Assembly: GCF_042684665.1 (NCBI RefSeq)
Contig: NZ_JBHULY010000014.1
Span: 65,603 to 129,602, forward strand
Length of the DNA: 64,000 nucleotides
From: Jejuia rubra
Lineage (GTDB): Bacteria; Bacteroidota; Bacteroidia; Flavobacteriales; Flavobacteriaceae
Reading direction: 5' to 3'
In this document: piece after piece, positions 51,704 through 61,425 of the stretch
Position numbering within the stretch: position 1 is the stretch's first letter
Layout: every line of letters starts with the position of its first letter
The notes under the pieces: model-generated
Seen by the model: only the letters and a program-made list of their open reading frames with translations
Databases searched by the model: none
Told to the model about the DNA's origin: nothing
Position numbers and translations under genes: made by a program

Positions 51704-54478
51704 ATGGTTACGAAAACAAATCTACATTATGTTTTTTCAACTGCAATGTTTTTGCTCGTCTTTTCTGTTTATGGACAGCAATCTCCTTGGACCAAAGTAA
51801 AAAGCATTCAGAATTATCAAGCCCTTTCAAAACTAAATTTGGAATCTACGGAGGTGGATTATTTTAGTTTAAATCAAACGGAATTCTTACAAAAATTAGC
51901 GTCGGCCAGCACCAATAAAAACGGAACGACAACAATTAGTATTCCAACTGAAAATGGCAAAATACAAGCTTTTGAAATTGAGGAAAGGTCTGTTTTTTCA
52001 CCAGAATTAGCAGTCCAATTCCCAGATATTAAATCTTATGTAGGCTACGCTATTGATGGCTCGGGAGGGCGTTTGCGCATGAGTGTTTCGCCTAACGGTA
52101 TTCAAACCATGATTTCGTATGCAGGTAAACCTATGGTTTTTATGCAACCTTTGGAAAGAGGTTCTGAGCAATATCTAGTATACCAAAAAGGTGATAAAAA
52201 AGGTGAGCTTGCCGGGTTCAAATGTAATACCATAGAAACATTAAAAACAAAAGCTTCAAAATCGGGTGACGCAAAAATAGATGAAGGCGGTGCCAATGAC
52301 CAAACGCTTCAGACCTTTAGGATAGCTATTTCAACTACTGGGGAATACACAGCTTACCACGGCGGAACAGTTGGAGGTGCTTTGGCGGGTATTAATGCCA
52401 CACTTACAAGGGTTAATGGAATTTTTGAAGCAGACATGGCAGTCACCTTTCAACTGGTAAATGCCACACAATTAATTTATACCAACAGTACCACGGATCC
52501 TTATTCGAACCCAAGTGTTGGTACGGACGAAAGTAATTCCGACAACCTCAATGGGTGGAGTTTGCAATTGCAGAATACCTTATCCTCAACCATTGGTAAT
52601 GCGGCCTATGATATCGGGCATTTGTTTGGTGATGACGGCGGTGGTGGGAGCGCAGGCTGTATTGGCTGTGTGTGCAGGGATGACAACACCTCGGACGATA
52701 TGGACTTAAATAAAGGAAGTGCTTACACCTCACCTCCAAACGGTGTCCCAGAAGGAGACACGTTTGACTTAAATTATGTTATCCACGAAATAGGTCACCA
52801 AATGGGAGCCAACCATACTTGGGCCTTTGATACCGAGTCGGGCACCAATGTAAACTCTGAACCAGGAAGTGGCTCTACCTTAATGGCTTATGCTGGTATT
52901 ACAGGACCAGACGATGTGGCTTCTGATAGCGACCCTTATTTCCATTACCACAGCATTAAGCAGATTTTGGATAATTTGACCACAAAAAGTTGTCAGACCA
53001 CTTCGGCTCTAACGAATAATCCTCCAAGCGCTAATGCAGGGAGCAATTTTGTAATTCCAGCGGGAACGCCATATGTGCTTAAAGGAAGTGCCACAGATGC
53101 GGATTCTGGCGACGTACTGACCTATTGTTGGGAACAAACCGATAGCGGCAAAACGGATTACCAAAACTTTGGGCCAACATTGACCAGCAGTTCCATGAAT
53201 CGGTCCTTGCCTCCTTCCACCTCGCCCGACAGGTATATCCCAAGATTAAGCAGTGTACTGGAAGGTAATATTACCCAAACGAATCCGGGGTTGGGAAGCG
53301 ATTGGGAAACCGTAGCCACAGTGGATAGAACGCTAAATTGGGCATTAACCGTAAGGGATAGAAATCCGGCGAGTACAACTGTAGGACAATCAAGCTATGA
53401 CAGAATGCAAATACAGGTTGTTGATGGTACAGTCCCTAACCCTGTGGGGCCTTTTGTAGTTACATCTCAAAATACTAATGGTATCCAATGGACCCAAAAC
53501 ACTTCCGAAACCATTACTTGGGACGTGGCCGGAACGGATGCAAATGGCATTAACACGTCTAACATTAATATACTATTATCAACTGATGGTGGAGAAACTT
53601 TTAGTACTGTATTGGCTTCGAACACCCCAAACGACGGATCCGAAACTATAACCGTCCCCAATATTGCAGCACCCTTCTGTAGGATTATGATTGAACCTGT
53701 CGGCAATATTTATTATGCCGTGAATACTGAGGATTTTGCTATTGGATATATCGTTACAACCACATGTAACCAACAATACGCCTCAAATTCCAATTTGAAT
53801 TTACCCATTACCGATGGTAATACTGTTACAAATATTATTAATGTTCCGGACAGCGGAACAATAAGCAGTATCAAAACAAATGTTGATGTCACACATACCT
53901 ACATCAGTGATTTAATCGTCACCTTAGAACACCCAAATGGCAGCACCTCCTCCGTAATATGGAACGAAAACTGTTTTAATAGTCCCGGCTATCAAGATTT
54001 TGATATCATTTTTGATAATGAGGGGTCGGCAGTAGCATGTGCTTCGCCAACAAATGGCACATATATTCCTGCAAATACTTTAAGCATTTTTGATGGCCTT
54101 GATAGTCAAGGTAATTGGCAAATTTCCGTTAGCGATGGTTTTGCTGGAGATACAGGCACCTTGAATGACTGGTACGTAGAATTCTGTATTACAACTGTAG
54201 TACTGGGCAATGATGACTTTAATGGATTTACTGGACTAAAAGTGTTCCCCAATCCGTCAGAAGGCAATTTCAATGTGCAACTACAGGCCAATTTGGCAAG
54301 CAACACCGTCAATATTGAGGTTTATGATTTGCGAGGCAGAAGTATTTATGGCAAAACTTTCAAAAGTACCAGCAAATTTGAACAAACTATAGATTTAGGG
54401 CGGGTTCAATCTGGGCTTTATATTTTGAAAGTAAGTGACGGCCAGAGGACATCCAGCCGCAAAATTGCTATCGAGTAG
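51704..54478 (+). CDS. Secreted reprolysin-type metalloprotease with T9SS tail
   Basis: This 924-residue protein has a signal peptide (ends FSVYGQQ) and a propeptide-like region. The M12-type zinc site HEIGHQMGANH is at residues 361-371, with a MAYAGI turn (Met-turn) after it. Beta-rich domains follow (about 440-680). A proprotein-convertase P domain lies at about 690-840 (LPITDGNTV, VTLEHPNG, WQISVSDGFAGDTG). The C-terminal 75 residues (LKVFPNPSEGNF to the end) are a type A T9SS sorting domain. It should be exported to the surface or medium and digest protein. Confidence 0.9.
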   Translation: MVTKTNLHYVFSTAMFLLVFSVYGQQSPWTKVKSIQNYQALSKLNLESTEVDYFSLNQTEFLQKLASASTNKNGTTTISIPTENGKIQAFEIEERSVFSPELAVQFPDIKSYVGYAIDGSGGRLRMSVSPNGIQTMISYAGKPMVFMQPLERGSEQYLVYQKGDKKGELAGFKCNTIETLKTKASKSGDAKIDEGGANDQTLQTFRIAISTTGEYTAYHGGTVGGALAGINATLTRVNGIFEADMAVTFQLVNATQLIYTNSTTDPYSNPSVGTDESNSDNLNGWSLQLQNTLSSTIGNAAYDIGHLFGDDGGGGSAGCIGCVCRDDNTSDDMDLNKGSAYTSPPNGVPEGDTFDLNYVIHEIGHQMGANHTWAFDTESGTNVNSEPGSGSTLMAYAGITGPDDVASDSDPYFHYHSIKQILDNLTTKSCQTTSALTNNPPSANAGSNFVIPAGTPYVLKGSATDADSGDVLTYCWEQTDSGKTDYQNFGPTLTSSSMNRSLPPSTSPDRYIPRLSSVLEGNITQTNPGLGSDWETVATVDRTLNWALTVRDRNPASTTVGQSSYDRMQIQVVDGTVPNPVGPFVVTSQNTNGIQWTQNTSETITWDVAGTDANGINTSNINILLSTDGGETFSTVLASNTPNDGSETITVPNIAAPFCRIMIEPVGNIYYAVNTEDFAIGYIVTTTCNQQYASNSNLNLPITDGNTVTNIINVPDSGTISSIKTNVDVTHTYISDLIVTLEHPNGSTSSVIWNENCFNSPGYQDFDIIFDNEGSAVACASPTNGTYIPANTLSIFDGLDSQGNWQISVSDGFAGDTGTLNDWYVEFCITTVVLGNDDFNGFTGLKVFPNPSEGNFNVQLQANLASNTVNIEVYDLRGRSIYGKTFKSTSKFEQTIDLGRVQSGLYILKVSDGQRTSSRKIAIE

Positions 54479-54484
54479 GCCTCC

Positions 54485-55051
54485 CTATTTTCCATTAAAG
54501 GTATTCATCGTATTATTTACCCCTGAAAGGACAAAGGATTTAATCAATTCTGCTGATTTATCGAGACGCTCTGGAAGTTTAGAATACTCGTCCTCCGTCC
54601 ATTCTCCCAGGACATAATCCACCTGCCTACCTTTGGAAAAGGCATCGCTAATTCCAAATCTGAACCGGTTATATTTGGTTGTATTTAATTTATCCTGAAT
54701 ATCCTTTAAGCCGTTATGCCCCCCATCACTTCCTTTGGTTTTTAATCGAATGCTACCAAAAGGGAGATTCAAATCATCGGTTACGACCAAAAGGTTTTCC
54801 AATGGCACTTTTTCTTTAGTGAGCCAATACTGCACAGCCTTCCCACTAAGGTTCATAAAGGTGCTTGGTTTAAGGAAAATAAAGGTTCGCCCTTTTAATT
54901 TATATGTGGCAACATCACCCAATTTTTGGGTTTCAAAAGAGACATCTTCCTTGGAGGCAAAATGGTCTAAAACTTTAAAACCAATATTATGACGTGTTTC
55001 TTGGTATTTTTCGCCAATATTGCCCAAACCAACAATTAAAAACTTCTTCAT
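54485..55051 (-). CDS. pth: Peptidyl-tRNA hydrolase
   Basis: This 188-residue enzyme recycles peptidyl-tRNA released from stalled ribosomes. Active-site residues are in place: Asn11 and His21 (VGLGNIGEKYQETRHNIG), Asn67 (FMNLSG) and Asp93 (TDDLNLPFG). The frame continues upstream to an ATG at 55111 with a basic extension (MCKFFRRWFRLKR). I prefer 55051 because MKKFLIVGLGN is the family start, though the extension could be real. It is convergent with the protease gene, 6 bp apart. Confidence 0.92.
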   Translation of the reverse strand: MKKFLIVGLGNIGEKYQETRHNIGFKVLDHFASKEDVSFETQKLGDVATYKLKGRTFIFLKPSTFMNLSGKAVQYWLTKEKVPLENLLVVTDDLNLPFGSIRLKTKGSDGGHNGLKDIQDKLNTTKYNRFRFGISDAFSKGRQVDYVLGEWTEDEYSKLPERLDKSAELIKSFVLSGVNNTMNTFNGK

Positions 55052-55141
55052 AAGGTCTTCATTATGTGAAGTCCTTTTCAATCTAAACCATCGTCTAAAA
55101 AACTTGCACATCTTTCTTTCAATTAAAATCTGCTCAAAAAT

Positions 55142-55171
55142 AAAAAAGCATCCTGAAAATCAGAATGCTTT
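55142..55171 (-). terminator. Terminator of clpX
   Basis: On the minus strand AAAGCATTCTGA pairs with TCAGGATGCTTT (one U-G pair) around a 3-base loop, followed by TTTT, 21 bp after the clpX stop. Confidence 0.8.
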
Positions 55172-55192
55172 CTTTTTAATTTATGTCTTCTA

Positions 55193-56425
55193 CTAAGAAA
55201 CCGCTTTCAGTTTTTTCAGTGTTGTTTTGGTCAATTTGTCCTCCGCGTAAGCTTTGGTAACGTTCAATTTTTTGTCGTTGCTACTTGGCAATTCAAACAT
55301 CGCATCGGTCAAAATTTCTTCGCAAAGCGAACGCAAACCTCTCGCTCCTAATTTATACTCGATAGCTTTGTCTACGATAAAACCTAAAGCTCCATCCGTT
55401 ATACTAAAATCGATATCGTCCATGGCAAACAGCTTTTTATACTGCTTGATAATGGCATTTTTAGGTTCTGTCAAAATCGCCCTCAACGTCTTAGCATCAA
55501 GCGGATCCATATAGGTAAGCACTGGTAATCTTCCGATAATTTCAGGAATTAACCCAAAATCCTTTAAATCCTTCGGAATAATATATTGCAACAGATTGTC
55601 CTGATCTATCACCTCATCAGACATAGAAGCCGCATAACCTACCGCTTTCATATTCAAACGTTTTGTAATTACGCGTTCAATGCCATCAAAAGCACCACCT
55701 GCAATAAACAGAATGTTTTCAGTATTTACTTCGATGAATTTTTGATCTGGGTGTTTTCTTCCTCCTTTTGGCGGTACGTTTACAACGGTTCCCTCCAAAA
55801 GTTTTAATAAAGCTTGTTGCACCCCCTCACCAGATACATCACGGGTTATAGAAGGGTTATCACTTTTTCTTGCGATCTTATCTATTTCATCAATAAAGAC
55901 GATCCCTTTTTCGGCTTTTTCCAAATTGTAATCGGCAGCTTGAAGCAAACGTGTTAAGATACTCTCTACATCCTCACCCACATAACCGGCCTCAGTCAAA
56001 ACTGTAGCATCCACTATAGCCAAAGGCACATTAAGCATTCTAGCAACTGTTTTGGCCATTAAGGTTTTACCCGTTCCCGTTTGGCCCACCATGATGATGT
56101 TGCTCTTTTGAATTTCGATATCATCATTTGAAGGCGCTTGCAACAAACGCTTGTAGTGATTGTAGACAGCAACAGCCATCACCTTTTTGGTCATTTCCTG
56201 ACCGATGATATACTCATCCAAAAAGGCCTTGATCTGTTGAGGCTTTCTGAGTTTTAACTCTGCGGAAAGATCATTATTGTCGTTTTGTTTAGATTCTTCT
56301 AAAACAATCCCGTGCGCCTGCTCTATACACCTATCACAAATGTGGGCGTCCAGGCCAGCTATTAAGAGATTTGTTTCAGGTTTTTTTCTACCGCAAAACG
56401 AGCATTCTAATTCTTCTTTTGCCAT
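55193..56425 (-). CDS. clpX: ATP-dependent Clp protease ATP-binding subunit ClpX
   Basis: This 410-residue AAA+ unfoldase feeds substrates to ClpP. The N-terminal zinc-binding domain has Cys8, Cys11, Cys30 and Cys33. Walker A GQTGTGKT is at 114-121, Walker B in [10 protein letters not shown], and the [18 protein letters not shown] pore-2 region follows. The C-terminal D-small domain has [13 protein letters not shown]. It is downstream of clpP in the conserved tig-clpP-clpX order. Confidence 0.97.
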   Translation of the reverse strand: MAKEELECSFCGRKKPETNLLIAGLDAHICDRCIEQAHGIVLEESKQNDNNDLSAELKLRKPQQIKAFLDEYIIGQEMTKKVMAVAVYNHYKRLLQAPSNDDIEIQKSNIIMVGQTGTGKTLMAKTVARMLNVPLAIVDATVLTEAGYVGEDVESILTRLLQAADYNLEKAEKGIVFIDEIDKIARKSDNPSITRDVSGEGVQQALLKLLEGTVVNVPPKGGRKHPDQKFIEVNTENILFIAGGAFDGIERVITKRLNMKAVGYAASMSDEVIDQDNLLQYIIPKDLKDFGLIPEIIGRLPVLTYMDPLDAKTLRAILTEPKNAIIKQYKKLFAMDDIDFSITDGALGFIVDKAIEYKLGARGLRSLCEEILTDAMFELPSSNDKKLNVTKAYAEDKLTKTTLKKLKAVS

Positions 56426-56503
56426 TAATCATTGGGTTTTCAGGGAAGCAAATTATTTCTTCGTGCTTCATTTGGAACTGATAAAATTACAAAAAATATT
56501 TAA

Positions 56504-57175
56504 CTATCTTGACAAAATCTCGTCAATCATACCATATTCCTTGGCTTTATCGGCTTTCATCCAATAATCGCGATCACTATCTTCGTAAACTTTGTCGTAA
56601 TCCTGACCCGAGTGCTTACTAATGATACGGTATAATTCCTCTTTTAAGGTCAAGATTTCTTTGGCTGTAATTTCGATATCGCTGGCCTGGCCTTGCGCCC
56701 CTCCCATTGGTTGATGGATCATCACCCGCGAGTGGGTCAGTCCGCTACGTTTGCCTTTTTCTCCGGCGCAAAGCAATACGGCGCCCATCGAGGCTGCCAT
56801 ACCTGTACAAATGGTAGCCACATCAGGTTTTATAAACTGCATGGTGTCATAAATACCTAAACCGGCATACACACTTCCCCCCGGGGAATTGATATAAATT
56901 TGAATGTCTTTCGTAGCATCAGTACTCTCCAAAAACAACAACTGAGCCTGAATAATATTGGCCACTTGATCGTTAATGCCAGTGCCCAAAAAGATGATAC
57001 GATCCATCATCAAACGCGAGAATACGTCAAAAATGGCGATATTCATTTGGCGTTCCTCAATAATATTGGGCGTTAAACCCACAGGGTACATACTACTAAT
57101 GATTTTGTTGTAATACGTGCTGCTGATACCTTGGTCTTTTATGGCGAATTTTTCAAATTCTTTTGCGTAATCCAT
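56504..57175 (-). CDS. clpP: ATP-dependent Clp protease proteolytic subunit ClpP
   Basis: This 223-residue serine protease subunit forms the degradation chamber. The triad is Ser129 ([10 protein letters not shown]), His154 ([10 protein letters not shown]) and Asp203 (SDRDYWM). The INSPGG oxyanion region is at about 96-101. The N-terminus is about 20 residues longer than E. coli ClpP, which suits processing. It lies 78 bp upstream of clpX. Confidence 0.97.
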   Translation of the reverse strand: MDYAKEFEKFAIKDQGISSTYYNKIISSMYPVGLTPNIIEERQMNIAIFDVFSRLMMDRIIFLGTGINDQVANIIQAQLLFLESTDATKDIQIYINSPGGSVYAGLGIYDTMQFIKPDVATICTGMAASMGAVLLCAGEKGKRSGLTHSRVMIHQPMGGAQGQASDIEITAKEILTLKEELYRIISKHSGQDYDKVYEDSDRDYWMKADKAKEYGMIDEILSR

Positions 57176-57210
57176 ATATAAAATGTCTTTCTTTTAAAAT
57201 TTTACGAGAT

Positions 57211-57248
57211 AAAAAAAATGCGCTTGAACGTCAACCGTTCAAGCGCAT
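57211..57248 (-). terminator. Terminator of tig
   Basis: A perfect 13-bp stem (ATGCGCTTGAACG / CGTTCAAGCGCAT) with a 5-base loop is followed by seven T residues on the minus strand. It separates tig from clpPX transcription. Confidence 0.9.
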
Positions 57249-57271
57249 AAATATAATGAATATATATTTTA

Positions 57272-58600
57272 TTATTTATCGCCGTAAACTTCTTTAACAA
57301 ACTTTTCGTAACTCAATTCCTTAGTCCTTAAATTGGCTTTTTCTTTATATAAAGCAATCAATTTTTGACTAATTAATTGTTCCGAAATACGACGCGCTTC
57401 TTCCTGGTTTCCAAGAACTCTAGCGGCAATACCTTCCAATTCTTCATCCGAAGGGTCTAACTGACCAAATTGCGCCATCTGTGCTTTTATCATCTCTTTG
57501 GCGTGCCCTTTGATGTCTTCGATTGTGACTTGGATGTCATTATCCTGAATCAATTTCCCTTCGATCAACTGGTATCTCAAGCTTTTTTCAGACTTTTCAT
57601 ATTCTTCTTTTGCCTGAGCCTCATCCAATTCGGTTTCACCAGAAGCTTGCATCCATTTGGTTAAAAACTCGGCCGGCAAGTCAAATTTCGTGTTGTCCAC
57701 CAAATACTCGGTAACGTCGTTTAACAATTTCTGGTCAGATTGCTGTTTAAACTGTTTTTCGGCATCTTCCTTAATCTTATTCTTCATTTCCGTTACTGAG
57801 GTCACCGCTTTAGGCCCGAACAATTTATCAAACAATTCTTGGTCCAAATCCGCCAACTCCCGAGTGTTGATTTCATTAATAGTGAATTGTACTTCAATAT
57901 CCAAACCATGTGCCCTATCGTGCTCTACCTTTAAAGCATGCATCAACTCATGATCATCCTCATACAACCCTTTTGTGTTTAGGGTAATTACATCCCCCAC
58001 TTTTGCACCAATAAATTGCTTTTCAGTAGATTTTCCTTTGAATTTATCCAAAGTCAAGGTCACTTTATTGTCAATTTCCTCGGCTTCATTGGTGTACGTT
58101 CCAGTAATTTCGCTGGTTTTTTCAACAGTATCCTGAGACACCAATTTGCCATATTGCTTTTGGATACGCTCCACCTGCTCGTCAATCATCTTGTCATCCG
58201 CCACAATGTTATAGTGCGTAATGGCTTTTTTGCTTTTTAGCTCAACATCAAATTCTGGCGCAAGCCCTAATTCAAATTCAAAAGAAAAAGCGTCACCATC
58301 CCAATCGATATCGTCCTGTTGTTTTGGTAACGGCTGTCCTAAAACGTCCAACTTTTCTTCTGTTAAATATTTGTTCAATGCATCTTGAAGCAACTTGTTC
58401 ACTTCATCTACCAATACTGCTTTTCCGTACTGTTTCTTCACCATTCCCATTGGTACGTGTCCTTTTCTGAACCCAGGAATATTGGCCGTTTTGCGATAAT
58501 CGGATAGGATTTTCTCAACCTTATCACTGTAGTCTTCCTTCGCGATATCTACTTTTACTACCGCATTTAATGCATCTAAATTTTCTCTTGTAATATTCAT
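57272..58600 (-). CDS. tig: Trigger factor
   Basis: This 442-residue ribosome-associated chaperone has the ribosome-binding loop motif GFRKGHVPMGMVKK near residues 43-56. The PPIase-like middle region is diverged, as in other Bacteroidota (residues 150-240; TYTNEAEE, IGAKVGDVI), and may not have full FKBP activity. The long helical C-terminal arms make up the rest. It is upstream of clpP but has its own terminator. Confidence 0.93.
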   Translation of the reverse strand: MNITRENLDALNAVVKVDIAKEDYSDKVEKILSDYRKTANIPGFRKGHVPMGMVKKQYGKAVLVDEVNKLLQDALNKYLTEEKLDVLGQPLPKQQDDIDWDGDAFSFEFELGLAPEFDVELKSKKAITHYNIVADDKMIDEQVERIQKQYGKLVSQDTVEKTSEITGTYTNEAEEIDNKVTLTLDKFKGKSTEKQFIGAKVGDVITLNTKGLYEDDHELMHALKVEHDRAHGLDIEVQFTINEINTRELADLDQELFDKLFGPKAVTSVTEMKNKIKEDAEKQFKQQSDQKLLNDVTEYLVDNTKFDLPAEFLTKWMQASGETELDEAQAKEEYEKSEKSLRYQLIEGKLIQDNDIQVTIEDIKGHAKEMIKAQMAQFGQLDPSDEELEGIAARVLGNQEEARRISEQLISQKLIALYKEKANLRTKELSYEKFVKEVYGDK

Positions 58601-58676
58601 ACTATTGATATGCGCCTAATCAGGCATTTAACAAATAGGCATTTCAGCCTAAAATCCTCTAATCAAAATTGGGATG

Positions 58677-58707
58677 CAAAATTAGTATATTTTTACATCC
58701 CTGCAAA
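58677..58707 (-). promoter_or_regulatory. tig promoter
   Basis: On the minus strand TTTG (58707-58704) is 19 bp before TAATTTTG (58684-58677), a full match to the Bacteroidota promoter pattern. The leader is about 70 nt and contains two AGGC/GCCT hairpins (58614-58625 and 58637-58650). Confidence 0.6.
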
Positions 58708-58730
58708 GTTTTTAATCTCTTGAATTTGAG

Positions 58731-59078
58731 CTACTTTTTATCTTCTTTTAAAAGCGAATGCAATATGGACTGAAGGATGGACAACAGAATACTGAAAAGG
58801 ATGGCCCACCAGAAATTTTTCACTGAAAATCCCGAGATCAATTCATCCGCTAAAAGAATGATTACAGCATTAATGACCAACAAAAAGAGGCCGAAAGTAA
58901 GAATTGTTGCCGGCAGGGTAAAAATCACCAAAATGGGTTTTACCAAAAGATTTAAAATTGAAATAACAACGGCAACAATAAGGGCACCAACATATCCATC
59001 AACATTTACCCCAGATAAGAAATGGGCCAAAATGAATACGGCCACGGCGTTAAGCAAAAGTTTTAGAATGAGTTTCAT
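58731..59078 (-). CDS. Phage-holin-4_2 family (YvlD-like) membrane protein
   Basis: This 115-residue protein has four hydrophobic helices and the family marks LKLLLNAVAVFILAHFL, NLLVKPILVIFTLPATILT and NFWWAILFSILLSILQS. The family name reflects similarity to phage holins, but chromosomal copies like this one are not phage-derived. No function is established. It is 22 bp after the hydrolase gene and probably co-transcribed. Confidence 0.88.
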   Translation of the reverse strand: MKLILKLLLNAVAVFILAHFLSGVNVDGYVGALIVAVVISILNLLVKPILVIFTLPATILTFGLFLLVINAVIILLADELISGFSVKNFWWAILFSILLSILQSILHSLLKEDKK

Positions 59079-59100
59079 TATAAATGAATTTATGTTTTTT

Positions 59101-59865
59101 TTAATTCAAGAACGCGACTACCGCCTCAAAAAAGGCTTTGGGGTTTTCGGCGTGCAACCAATGACCTGCATTTGGAATGGTTACAATATCAGCTTTTGAA
59201 AAGTGGTTTTTGATGATGCGCTCATCCTCAGCACCGATATATTCCGAGCGGTCTCCACGTAAAAATAAGGTTTCGCCCTCAAATCTGGCATAACTTGGTA
59301 GAGGTTCACCAACTTCGCTGACTTCCTCGCGCAACACTTCCAAATTGATGCGTAAACCCAACTGTCCTTTTTCTACCCAGTATAAATTTTTAAGCAAAAA
59401 CATGCGCGTTCCGGGATCTGACACATATGTACTCAGAACCTTATCCGCTTCACCCCTACTTCTTATGGTTTCAAAATCTAAAGCACTCAAGCCATTTAAA
59501 ATATCTTGATGATGTACGGGGTAAAAACGTGGCGAAATATCGGCCACCAATAATTTATCAATCATTTCGGGATACTGGCTTGCAAACAACATTGCCGTTT
59601 TCCCTCCCATAGAATGCCCCAAAAGAATGATATCCTTCAAATTTTTGGCATCACAATAATGTTTTAAATCCTCCGCCAATACCTCATAACTAAATTCGTC
59701 ATCATGGAAACTATGCCCATGATTGCGCTGGTCCACTAGATGTACTTCGTAACCCAATTCGGAAAAATTTTTGCCATGGGTTTTCCAATTGTCGCTCATA
59801 CCCAAGAAGCCGTGCAAAATGACCATTGGTTTTCCTTCGCCTAAAATGTTTGAATGTATTATCAT
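59101..59865 (-). CDS. Alpha/beta-hydrolase (YbfF-like esterase)
   Basis: This 254-residue hydrolase has the nucleophile elbow GHSMGG with Ser85, the oxyanion HGFLG at 18-22, and a catalytic His in PNAGHWLHAENP near the C-terminus. The acid is expected around residue 210 (FLRGDRSEYIG). The layout is that of YbfF-type acyl-CoA or ester hydrolases. Substrate unknown. It precedes the YvlD-like gene. Confidence 0.88.
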   Translation of the reverse strand: MIIHSNILGEGKPMVILHGFLGMSDNWKTHGKNFSELGYEVHLVDQRNHGHSFHDDEFSYEVLAEDLKHYCDAKNLKDIILLGHSMGGKTAMLFASQYPEMIDKLLVADISPRFYPVHHQDILNGLSALDFETIRSRGEADKVLSTYVSDPGTRMFLLKNLYWVEKGQLGLRINLEVLREEVSEVGEPLPSYARFEGETLFLRGDRSEYIGAEDERIIKNHFSKADIVTIPNAGHWLHAENPKAFFEAVVAFLN

Positions 59866-59882
59866 CTAAGCTTTATCGGTGG

Positions 59883-59945
59883 CTGAGGCTCTCGAAGCCA
59901 CTTTAATCTAAATTTCAAAAGGAGACTTCGAGAGCCTCAGTCTCC
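59883..59945. repeat. Composite inverted repeat, REP-like
   Basis: CTGAGGCTCTCGAAG (59883-59897) and CTTCGAGAGCCTCAG (59926-59940) form a perfect 15-bp inverted repeat with a 28-base loop. A second stem, GGAGAC (59921-59926) with GTCTCC (59940-59945), uses flanking bases and cannot form fully together with the first. There is no T-tract. It fills most of the 86-bp gap between hydrolase and pdxJ genes. Confidence 0.65.
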
Positions 59946-59951
59946 GAAAAC

Positions 59952-60668
59952 CTACCCCTTCAACTTCCTCAAATACATCTGTATCACATTTTCAACCCCT
60001 AAATACAGACTTTCAGCCACTAAGGCATGTCCAATCGATACTTCCAATAAATTTGGAATATTTTGTTTGAAAAACTCAATATTATCCAAAGACAAATCAT
60101 GTCCGGCATTGATACCCAAGCCCAATTCATTAGCCAAAACGGCACTTTCGGCATATGGTTTTACGCCATCTTTATTACCCAATCCATATTGATGTGCAAA
60201 ACTTTCAGTGTACAATTCAATTCTATCTGTACCCGTTTCCTTGGCCCCTTCAATTTGTTTTAAAACCGGATCTACAAAAATGGAAGTGCGAATCCCGCTT
60301 TTTTGAAATTCTGAAATCACGTCCACCAAAAAATCCTTGTGCTTAATAGTGTCCCAACCTGCGTTGCTCGTAATAGCATCCTCAGCATCTGGCACCAAAG
60401 TAACCTGCGTGGGCTTTACCTCTAACACCAAATCCATAAAAGAAGCTATGGGGTTGCCCTCAATATTATATTCAGTATATACTTCTGGCTTCAAATCCCG
60501 TGCATCCTGATAGCGGATATGTCGTTCGTCCGGCCTTGGATGAACAGTAACCCCTTCGGCACCAAATCGTTGCACGTCCTTGGCAAACTCTACCACATTG
60601 GGCACGTCACCCCCTCGAGAATTCCTTAGGGTAGCAATCTTGTTGATATTAACACTTAGCTTGGTCAT
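59952..60668 (-). CDS. pdxJ: Pyridoxine 5'-phosphate synthase
   Basis: This 238-residue TIM-barrel enzyme condenses aminoacetone phosphate and deoxyxylulose phosphate in vitamin B6 synthesis. Typical blocks are LSVNINKIATLRNSRGG, GAEGVTVHPRPDERHI, TQVTLVPD and GLGINAGHDLSL. The frame extends to 60689, but a -7 element covers that area, so the ATG at 60668 is chosen. Length is standard. It is divergent from the CBS-nadK genes. Confidence 0.95.
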   Translation of the reverse strand: MTKLSVNINKIATLRNSRGGDVPNVVEFAKDVQRFGAEGVTVHPRPDERHIRYQDARDLKPEVYTEYNIEGNPIASFMDLVLEVKPTQVTLVPDAEDAITSNAGWDTIKHKDFLVDVISEFQKSGIRTSIFVDPVLKQIEGAKETGTDRIELYTESFAHQYGLGNKDGVKPYAESAVLANELGLGINAGHDLSLDNIEFFKQNIPNLLEVSIGHALVAESLYLGVENVIQMYLRKLKG

Positions 60669-60686
60669 CAATTCATTTTTACTGCA

Positions 60687-60694
60687 CAAAAATA
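60687..60694 (-). promoter_or_regulatory. Candidate -7 element for pdxJ
   Basis: The minus strand reads TATTTTTG, matching TAnnTTTG, 18 bp before ATG 60668. It overlaps the upstream in-frame ATG at 60689 and so argues against that start. Confidence 0.4.
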
Positions 60695-60740
60695 CAAAGT
60701 AGAACAGGCTTAAGTAGCATTTTTTTGATTAATTTGCAGT

Positions 60741-61415
60741 ATGAAGTCGTTAGCAATGAAACTTTCGGAATTGGTCATCAATGACATCAAACCTCTGCCA
60801 AGTAGTAGTAAAATTAGCGAATTGCAAGAGGTATTCAATCAATTGACCTACACGCATTTGCCCATTATGGACGACAATGGCGTTTTTATGGGTACCTTTT
60901 TTGAAACCGACGTACATTGTTTTGAAAGCAACAAATTGGCCAAAGATTACCTTTATGCCATAGAAGATTTTTATGTACGGGACAGTACGATTTGGCTGGA
61001 TGTTTTGGAGGCTTTTGCCCAAAATTCCACCAATATTATGCCCATTTTAAACGAGGAGAACGTTTATTTAGGTTACTACGAATTAAATGACGTTATCGGC
61101 CTTTTTAATGAATCGCCCTTTTTCTTTGAAAGCGGTGGTGTTTTAGTAGTTGAAAAGGGCATCAATGATTATTCGTTTAGCGAAATCAGTCAAATTGTGG
61201 AATCCAATGGGGGCAAATTGCTAGGGGCATTTATTTCAAAAATTAAAAACGATGTGGTTCAAGTTACCTTAAAAATTGGTAGCACTGGATTGAACGACAT
61301 TATTCAAACCTTTAGGCGTTACAGCTATAATATTGCCTCTGTCCATAAAGAAGATAATTTTACCCAAAGTTTGAAAGAGCGGTCGGACTACCTCAATAAA
61401 TATTTGAATATTTAA
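60741..61415 (+). CDS. CBS-domain protein with ACT-like tail
   Basis: This 224-residue cytosolic protein has two CBS motifs in residues 1-130 (TYTHLPIMDDNGVFMG; STNIMPILNEENVYLGYYEL), which usually bind adenosyl nucleotides. Residues 140-215 look like an ACT-type domain (YSFSEISQIVESNGG, RRYSYNIASVH). It lies 10 bp before nadK, which suggests shared control of NADP supply, though no mechanism is known. Confidence 0.82.
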   Translation: MKSLAMKLSELVINDIKPLPSSSKISELQEVFNQLTYTHLPIMDDNGVFMGTFFETDVHCFESNKLAKDYLYAIEDFYVRDSTIWLDVLEAFAQNSTNIMPILNEENVYLGYYELNDVIGLFNESPFFFESGGVLVVEKGINDYSFSEISQIVESNGGKLLGAFISKIKNDVVQVTLKIGSTGLNDIIQTFRRYSYNIASVHKEDNFTQSLKERSDYLNKYLNI

Positions 61416-61425
61416 ACATTTGTAC

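Noticed and set aside
58731..59078. Phage origin for the holin-family gene
   Set aside because: The family is chromosomal and widespread; no phage genes are near.
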